Assembly (NCBI GenBank): GCA_002408485.1
Contig: DHSP01000074.1
Location: 7,931 to 15,488 of the forward strand
DNA length: 7,558 nt
Source: Proteiniphilum sp. UBA5283
GTDB taxonomy: Bacteria; Bacteroidota; Bacteroidia; Bacteroidales; Dysgonomonadaceae
Reading direction: 5' to 3'
Shown: positions 5,805 through 7,558 of the stretch, one piece after another
Numbering within the stretch: the stretch's first letter is position 1
Layout of the letters: every line of letters begins with the position of its first letter
Translations under genes and position numbers: made by a program
The notes under the pieces: model-generated
What the model saw: the letters and a program-made list of their open reading frames with translations, nothing else
Databases searched by the model: none
Told to the model about the DNA's origin: nothing

Positions 5805-7558
5805 ATGAAAAGAAAAAGTTTGTTTGCAATAACTGCTTTGATGCTGCTGATGACCACCGGTAACGCACAGCTTCCCCCGATCTTCGGCCCTGAATACAAT
5901 CAAATTGCACAAAAGGATGAGCTGACACGCATTTTTATTTCCCCTATCAGGGTTCTGTGGATCTCTGACAGTTCCAGGAAACTGATTAAAAACAGCGAGG
6001 TCCTGCTGAAGCCGGGCAACAGTCAGTCGGACATGAGCCGTACAACCCGCTTCTGCTCAATGACAACGACCCTTGCCGATACCGCTTCCATCTTGCTGGA
6101 TTATGGCAAAGAGCTGCATGGCGGCCTCCAGCTGGTGATGGGCGGCTCCTCCCGCCGGGAGCCTTCGCTGGTGCGGATCCGCTTCGGAGAGTCGGTAGGA
6201 GAAGCCAATAGCAATACCTACAACTCCGACTGGCTGATGGGCTTTTCTACCGATGATCATGCCAAACGGGATATCATCATGGAGATCCCCCGCACTGGGA
6301 TGATCGAAGTTGGTAACACGGGGTTTCGCTTCGTGCGCATCGACCTGCTGCAGCCGGGTACCACCATCAACCTCAAGGAGGCACGCGCCATATTGCGCTA
6401 CAGAGATATTCCTTACCTTGGGTCATTCAAAAGCAGTAACCCACGTCTCGACTCTATCTGGATCACCGGGGCCTACACCACCCACCTGAACATGCAAGAG
6501 TATCTCTGGGACGGCATCAAGCGCGACCGGCTGGTCTGGTTGGGCGATTTTCACCCGGAGCTGAAAGCAATTAACTCTGTTTTCGGATATAACGAGGTGG
6601 TCCCCAGAAGCCTCGACCTGGCCTGTGAGCAGTACCCCCTGCCGCAGTGGATGAACGGAATGAGCTCCTATTCGATGTGGTACCTGATTATTCACCACGA
6701 CTGGTACATGCAGAATGGTGATTTCGATTTTTTGAATAGTCACCGGGAATATATTGTCGGCCTGATTGATTTGATCAATGGCAAAATTGCCGAAGATGGC
6801 ACCGAGACATTGAGCCCTTTCCGCTTTCTGGACTGGCCCTCCACACCCAACAAGGAGGGAGTGGAAGCCGGTTACCGGGCACTGTTGGCATGGGCTCTGA
6901 GAGATGCCGAGAAGTTGTGCCGGGTGCTGGACGAGAACCGATCTGCTCAGGTGGCCGCTGGAGCTGCCCGGAAGCTGAACCGGAAGATTATGCCCCACAA
7001 TGATTTGAAGCAGGCGGCCGCCCTGATGGCGGTAGCGGGGACGCTGGATCCGGCAATCGCGAGCAAGGAGGTGGTGGCGGTGGATGGCGCTAAGCGCTTC
7101 TCCACCTTCTACGGTCTCTATATGCTTGATGCCCTCTCACTGGCCGGCATGCAGGATGAGGCGCTGCAGATCATCAGCGACTATTGGGGTGGAATGCTCG
7201 ACATGGGTGCCACCACTTTCTGGGAAGACTTTAACATCGAGTGGATGGAGAACTCGGCGCGGATAGACGAGCTTACGCCGGAGGAGATGAACGATATTCA
7301 TGGCGATTTCGGGGATTACTGCTACCCCAGCTTCCGCCACAGTCTCTGCCATGGTTGGTCCTCCGGGGTGACCGCTTGGCTCACGGAGAATGTGCTGGGC
7401 ATCACGGTGGTTGAGCCGGGTTGCAGTACCCTGCAGGTGAAGCCCTATCTGGGCGATCTGCAGTGGGTAGAAGGCAGTTTCCCCACGCCATACGGAGTGG
7501 TGAAAGTGCGCCATGAGCGACAGCCAGACGGTGAGGTCTGTTCGGAAATAGATGCACC
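5805..7558 (+). CDS. GH78 alpha-L-rhamnosidase, 3' end outside the window
   Basis: The frame is open from ATG 5805 to the right edge, giving 584 complete codons. A signal peptide (about residues 1-21, LMTTGNAQ) precedes an N-terminal beta-sandwich region with DYGKELHGG (99-107) and an IRFGESVGEA strand, as in GH78 proteins. The (alpha/alpha)6 barrel begins near residue 205 and contains WDGIKRDRLVWLGDFHPE (235-252), GATTFWE (468-474) and SLCHGWSSG (513-521). A C-terminal beta-sandwich (GITVVEPG, LQVKPYLGDL) follows and is cut by the window. GH78 enzymes release terminal alpha-L-rhamnose with inversion. By the D-x3-R-E-x3-W-x2-D spacing I recall for Bacillus RhaB, Asp236, Arg240, Trp245 and Asp248 are conserved, while the general acid Glu is Asp241 here. 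Glu474 is the expected base. Probable substrate: rhamnose ends exposed by the lyases or esterase encoded upstream. The family call is strong; linkage specificity is unknown. Confidence 0.9.
   Translation, partial: MKRKSLFAITALMLLMTTGNAQLPPIFGPEYNQIAQKDELTRIFISPIRVLWISDSSRKLIKNSEVLLKPGNSQSDMSRTTRFCSMTTTLADTASILLDYGKELHGGLQLVMGGSSRREPSLVRIRFGESVGEANSNTYNSDWLMGFSTDDHAKRDIIMEIPRTGMIEVGNTGFRFVRIDLLQPGTTINLKEARAILRYRDIPYLGSFKSSNPRLDSIWITGAYTTHLNMQEYLWDGIKRDRLVWLGDFHPELKAINSVFGYNEVVPRSLDLACEQYPLPQWMNGMSSYSMWYLIIHHDWYMQNGDFDFLNSHREYIVGLIDLINGKIAEDGTETLSPFRFLDWPSTPNKEGVEAGYRALLAWALRDAEKLCRVLDENRSAQVAAGAARKLNRKIMPHNDLKQAAALMAVAGTLDPAIASKEVVAVDGAKRFSTFYGLYMLDALSLAGMQDEALQIISDYWGGMLDMGATTFWEDFNIEWMENSARIDELTPEEMNDIHGDFGDYCYPSFRHSLCHGWSSGVTAWLTENVLGITVVEPGCSTLQVKPYLGDLQWVEGSFPTPYGVVKVRHERQPDGEVCSEIDA

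Noticed and set aside
6423..6998. Minus-strand open frame of 191 codons
   Set aside because: It is antisense to the GH78 catalytic domain, which is well supported by motifs, and its translation has no recognisable domain.
321..7052. Repeated GGATCC hexamers across the window
   Set aside because: They are irregularly spaced, within unrelated codons in different genes, and show no extended similarity.

Overview
The window looks like a piece of a polysaccharide-utilisation locus from a Bacteroidota bacterium, probably of the order Bacteroidales. The grounds are the gene content (sulfatase, PL11-like, PL22-like, DUF4861, CE15 and GH78 proteins side by side), A-rich leaders in place of strong Shine-Dalgarno sites before most genes, and one exact TAnnTTTG box of the Bacteroides promoter type. 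I cannot support a genus.

All genes are on the + strand and closely packed, with gaps of about 60, 22, 82, 22 and 17 bases. In order they are: the last 66 residues of a family S1 sulfatase (1-201); a PL11-type rhamnogalacturonan lyase-like beta-propeller protein (262-2091); an oligogalacturonate lyase (PL22)-like propeller protein (2114-3484); a DUF4861 protein (3567-4439); a CE15 glucuronoyl esterase-like hydrolase (4462-5787); and a GH78 alpha-L-rhamnosidase that runs off the right edge (5805-7558). The largest gap, 3485-3566, holds a promoter-like box and a small AT-only inverted repeat, so the last three genes may have their own start site. No RNA genes, mobile elements, CRISPR arrays or transport genes are visible. 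No gene-free stretch exceeds 82 bases.

The five genes whose N-termini lie in the window all begin with a type I-like signal peptide and lack a lipobox, so the products are probably periplasmic. Together they read as a side-group-removing and chain-cutting set for a rhamnose- and uronate-containing polymer: the sulfatase removes sulfate, the CE15 protein cleaves uronate esters, the PL11-like and PL22-like proteins cleave at uronates by beta-elimination, and GH78 releases terminal rhamnose. The substrate is inferred. Rhamnogalacturonan-type pectin, ulvan-like sulfated rhamnoglucuronan, or a plant or algal gum with Rha-GlcA ends are all possible.

The most notable points are that several enzymes look like off-centre members of their families. 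The PL11-like protein lacks motifs I expect in classical rhamnogalacturonan lyases. The PL22-like protein has Ala where I expect a metal-binding Gln. The CE15 protein has Cys at the usual acid position and an alternative Asp. The GH78 protein has Asp where the general acid Glu is expected. The DUF4861 protein has no function I can name. These comparisons are from memory of the families and need an alignment.
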